A stretch of DNA of 64,000 bases, from contig CAJNOI010000005.1 in the NCBI GenBank assembly GCA_905250115.1, forward strand, positions 372,001 through 436,000, written 5' to 3'. This document shows, in pieces, positions 61,742 through 64,000 of the stretch. Below the pieces are notes generated by a model, which saw nothing but the letters and a program-made list of their open reading frames with translations, was not told the DNA's origin and made no database searches. The first letter of the stretch is position 1. Every line of letters begins with the position of its first letter. The position numbers were made by a program, and so were the translations under genes. Origin of the DNA: Adineta steineri (taxonomy: Eukaryota > Rotifera > Eurotatoria > Adinetida > Adinetidae).

Positions 61742-64000
61742 CTATGAATCACCGGGAAGACTATCAGAAGCATCATAAAATATATCATCATCATTATTTA
61801 TATCTACATTTTTCGAAAGCTTTGGAAATTTAAACGGCATTTGTGACCATTTCTTTTTTAAGATCATCTCTCCTGTTTCAGATTTAATTTTAATCGATGC
61901 ACATTTTAATGGATAAATAGGACTAATTTCTGGATAATCATTTAATTTTTTAATGCATCCAAGTTGAGTACGGCAGTTTTTACTTCCACATAACGCTTTA
62001 CCTTGAAATATAAATCAAAAAAATTTCAATGAATAATTAAAAAAATAATGGAATAAATTACCAATATCTGAGCTTCTCGCATATATTTGTGGTTGATTGA
62101 ATATTTTTTCTTCGATACGATTATAGAAATCATGGTCACTAATAAAATGAGCGTTTTCATATTGACAAACTTTGTCAAGTTTTCCAAGTAAATAACCACA
62201 AGCTCTACATAAAATATCTCCAGTTAATTCAGTACTTTCAGAAATATTTGTTTGTAATGCTATAGTTTTTAGAAGACTCTCTTCCCATTTTTGAATAAAC
62301 GATTCCTAAACGAAATAAAGTCTAATATTAAAATAGATGAAAGAAAATTTCTTTACTTTAGCTTGTAAAACTCCTTGTCGAAAATCATCAAGAGAAATTC
62401 CTTTCCATATTTCAAGAATATTTTTTAAGTTTTGTTCACATTGACGACTATCTCGCTCTTTAATATGATTCGGAGAATCTAAATAAATAAGTCTATATTC
62501 TTATTGAACAAATATTTACAAGAAATCAGAAATATATATGAGCCGAATAAGACATTTATTAGGTCAGACAGAACCGTTTCTTTTTCTTATTTTCACCGAA
62601 AAACAAGTAAATATGGCGTGTTGTAACGCTTGTCTACCTGAGTTAAAAAACGCCGTATTTACGCGTTATTAACGTGGTTTTTTTTACCTATTCTGTCTGA
62701 CTGGATACCGCCTTTATTTGACTTTAATTTTTTATACGGATGTTTCTCCTGAATAAATTCATTTTGCACAAATATATGTAAAAATCTTGACGCTTTCAGC
62801 TGCTATTTAATTAAAATTAATTAACTAATTAATCAATCAGTATTCAGTGAACATCATCGAACCATTTGAAGAAAATATCTATAACTGTGATGGTAGACTC
62901 TAGGGTCAGAGTAACATCCATAGAACAAAAATGTCTGTCTTATCATTATATGAAGGTCATGGGAAAGAATTTGTATCTTTTGGAATTCTTCTCATACTCC
63001 ACATTCACTTATAAGTGCAGTTTTTCTTTTGAATACTCGTACTCCGTTACGTCGCTAACGAAAAGTAAATCTGTACATGACCCGAAAATAATGTTCTTAA
63101 TCACGAACTTTTTTAAACTAAGCTGCAAAAAGTGAAAATCAATGTCCTTTTTTAAGTAACATTGCTAAGATATGATTTTATTCCTTTGTATGTTCTATAG
63201 TTTTACTTTATTAAACGTTTAAGAGTAACAATGCTAGATAAAATTGACATGCTTTCATGATATGAATATTAATTTGTATGACAGATGTATTACCTTTTGT
63301 AGTGATAAGATAATATTTACAGTCTGTAGCTCGTGCACGAACACGTGCTTGAACTGTTCCAATACTATCAGGAACAAACTAAAAAGAAATTTTATTTTTC
63401 TAATTAATCTCTCTTCGAAGCTATTTACATACATCATATCTTAATACTAATGAACATTGTGGTATATTTAAACCTGCTTGTACAACATCAGTAGAAATCA
63501 TTACATTATGAACACCTAATAATAATAATTATTATTATTAAAAAAATATATGTATGACTTTAAAATAAACAAACCAGTTTGAAATTCTTCTAATGTTGTG
63601 TTTTGACTTCTATTTAATTTTACATTACCAGCACTATTTTGACTAACTAACCAACATGGTTTAATAATATTCTATTTGTAAATAAATCAAACTAAGAAAT
63701 AAAAAGTAAGAATAGTTGACAAACTTTTAAATCTGAATGATTTTCTAAGAATTCACAAATTTTCTTTGCATAAAATATTTTTTCAACCAAAATGAGAGCT
63801 AAAACAAAATAAAATTTTATTAACAAAAAGGAAAACTAACAAATATTCAATTACCTCGACTATTTGTATTTTTTGCATGGTTTTTTAGTAATTCAACAAG
63901 TTTTTCCAATTTTGAATTTGTTAATATTTGCTCAGAATCTTCAATTTCCTTTAATTTTTTTTCGAATATATCATGACAATGATTATAAATCAATGTATCT
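61742..64000 (-). CDS. Second RIG-I-like receptor, 5' end outside window, altered helicase motifs
   Basis: A minus-strand paralogue of the previous gene, with TAG at 61742-61744 and the 5' part beyond the window. Visible parts are the helicase insert and domain 2 (A-L-I-L-V-E-K-I-F-Y-A-K-K, C-W-L-V-S-Q-N-S), motif V as S-T-D-V-V-Q-A-G-L-N-I-P, motif VI as Q-A-R-V-R-A-R, and the C-terminal zinc domain with L-C-R-A-C-G and L-C-G-S-K-N-C-R-T-Q-L-G. The second pair is C-x4-C as in RIG-I, not C-x-C as in the neighbour. Motif VI has lost its Gly (now Val) and motif V its Glu (now Ala), so ATPase activity may be reduced. An intron of about 820 bp (62477-63297) holds a small inserted element. Whether it also starts with a DED cannot be seen. 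Confidence 0.85.
62561..62704. mobile_element. Candidate miniature inverted-repeat element in receptor intron
   Basis: GTCAGACAGAA at 62563 and its exact inverse TTCTGTCTGAC at 62691-62701 bound a segment of about 140 bp, richer in GC than the flanks and with no coding capacity. It lies within the long intron of the second RIG-I-like gene. Target-site duplication is not clear. Confidence 0.5.

Noticed and set aside
1..64000. tRNA or rRNA genes
   Set aside because: None was recognised by eye; a covariance-model scan would be needed to exclude single tRNAs.

Overview
This window looks like nuclear DNA of a bdelloid rotifer (phylum Rotifera). It is AT-rich and gene-dense, and its genes are split by many introns of about 50-60 bp with GT..AG borders. 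It carries short arrays of TGTGGG, the telomeric unit described for Adineta. It encodes an ADP-ribosyltransferase plus TPR protein and a decayed membrane-protein tail, both of types I associate with bdelloids. It also holds genes unusual for an animal (an OPT oligopeptide transporter and a DUF4419 protein), as expected of bdelloids. No sequence search was possible; the taxonomic call rests on these traits together.

Left part (1-13.4 kb). The window opens with the end of a cupin gene (-). Next come three damaged genes: an open reading frame with one internal stop, and two divergent, decayed members of a family with an I-PpoI-like His-Me-finger zinc loop. Several TGTGGG hairpin repeats lie among them. 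A four-exon DUF4419 gene (+) and a fascin gene (-) follow.

Middle part (15.2-32.5 kb), all on the minus strand: a two-exon OPT transporter, a five-exon ART-TPR protein, and a very long scaffold gene with about ten PDZ domains (PATJ/MUPP1 type) whose first visible PDZ exon is broken by a one-base shift.

Right part (34.4-64 kb). It starts with AASDH (adenylation domain, carrier domain and PQQ-type propeller), a membrane-protein fragment and a PLAT-domain gene on the plus strand, followed by quiescin sulfhydryl oxidase and mitochondrial enoyl-CoA hydratase on the minus strand. A compact same-strand cluster comes next: LYSMD-like, BCKDHA, L2HGDH and UBXN1-like, with gaps of only 99-223 bp and a 3'-splice-site-like AG just before the ATG of the last three. 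That fits spliced-leader trans-splicing. dUTPase follows (-). The window ends with two tandem RIG-I-like receptor genes (-). The complete one starts with a death effector domain instead of CARDs. The second runs off the right edge and has altered helicase motifs.

Several genes serve mitochondrial metabolism (BCKDHA, ECHS1, L2HGDH, perhaps AASDH). The most unusual findings are the DED-containing RIG-I-like receptor with its diverged neighbour, the TGTGGG hairpin family, and the pair of decayed I-PpoI-like genes.
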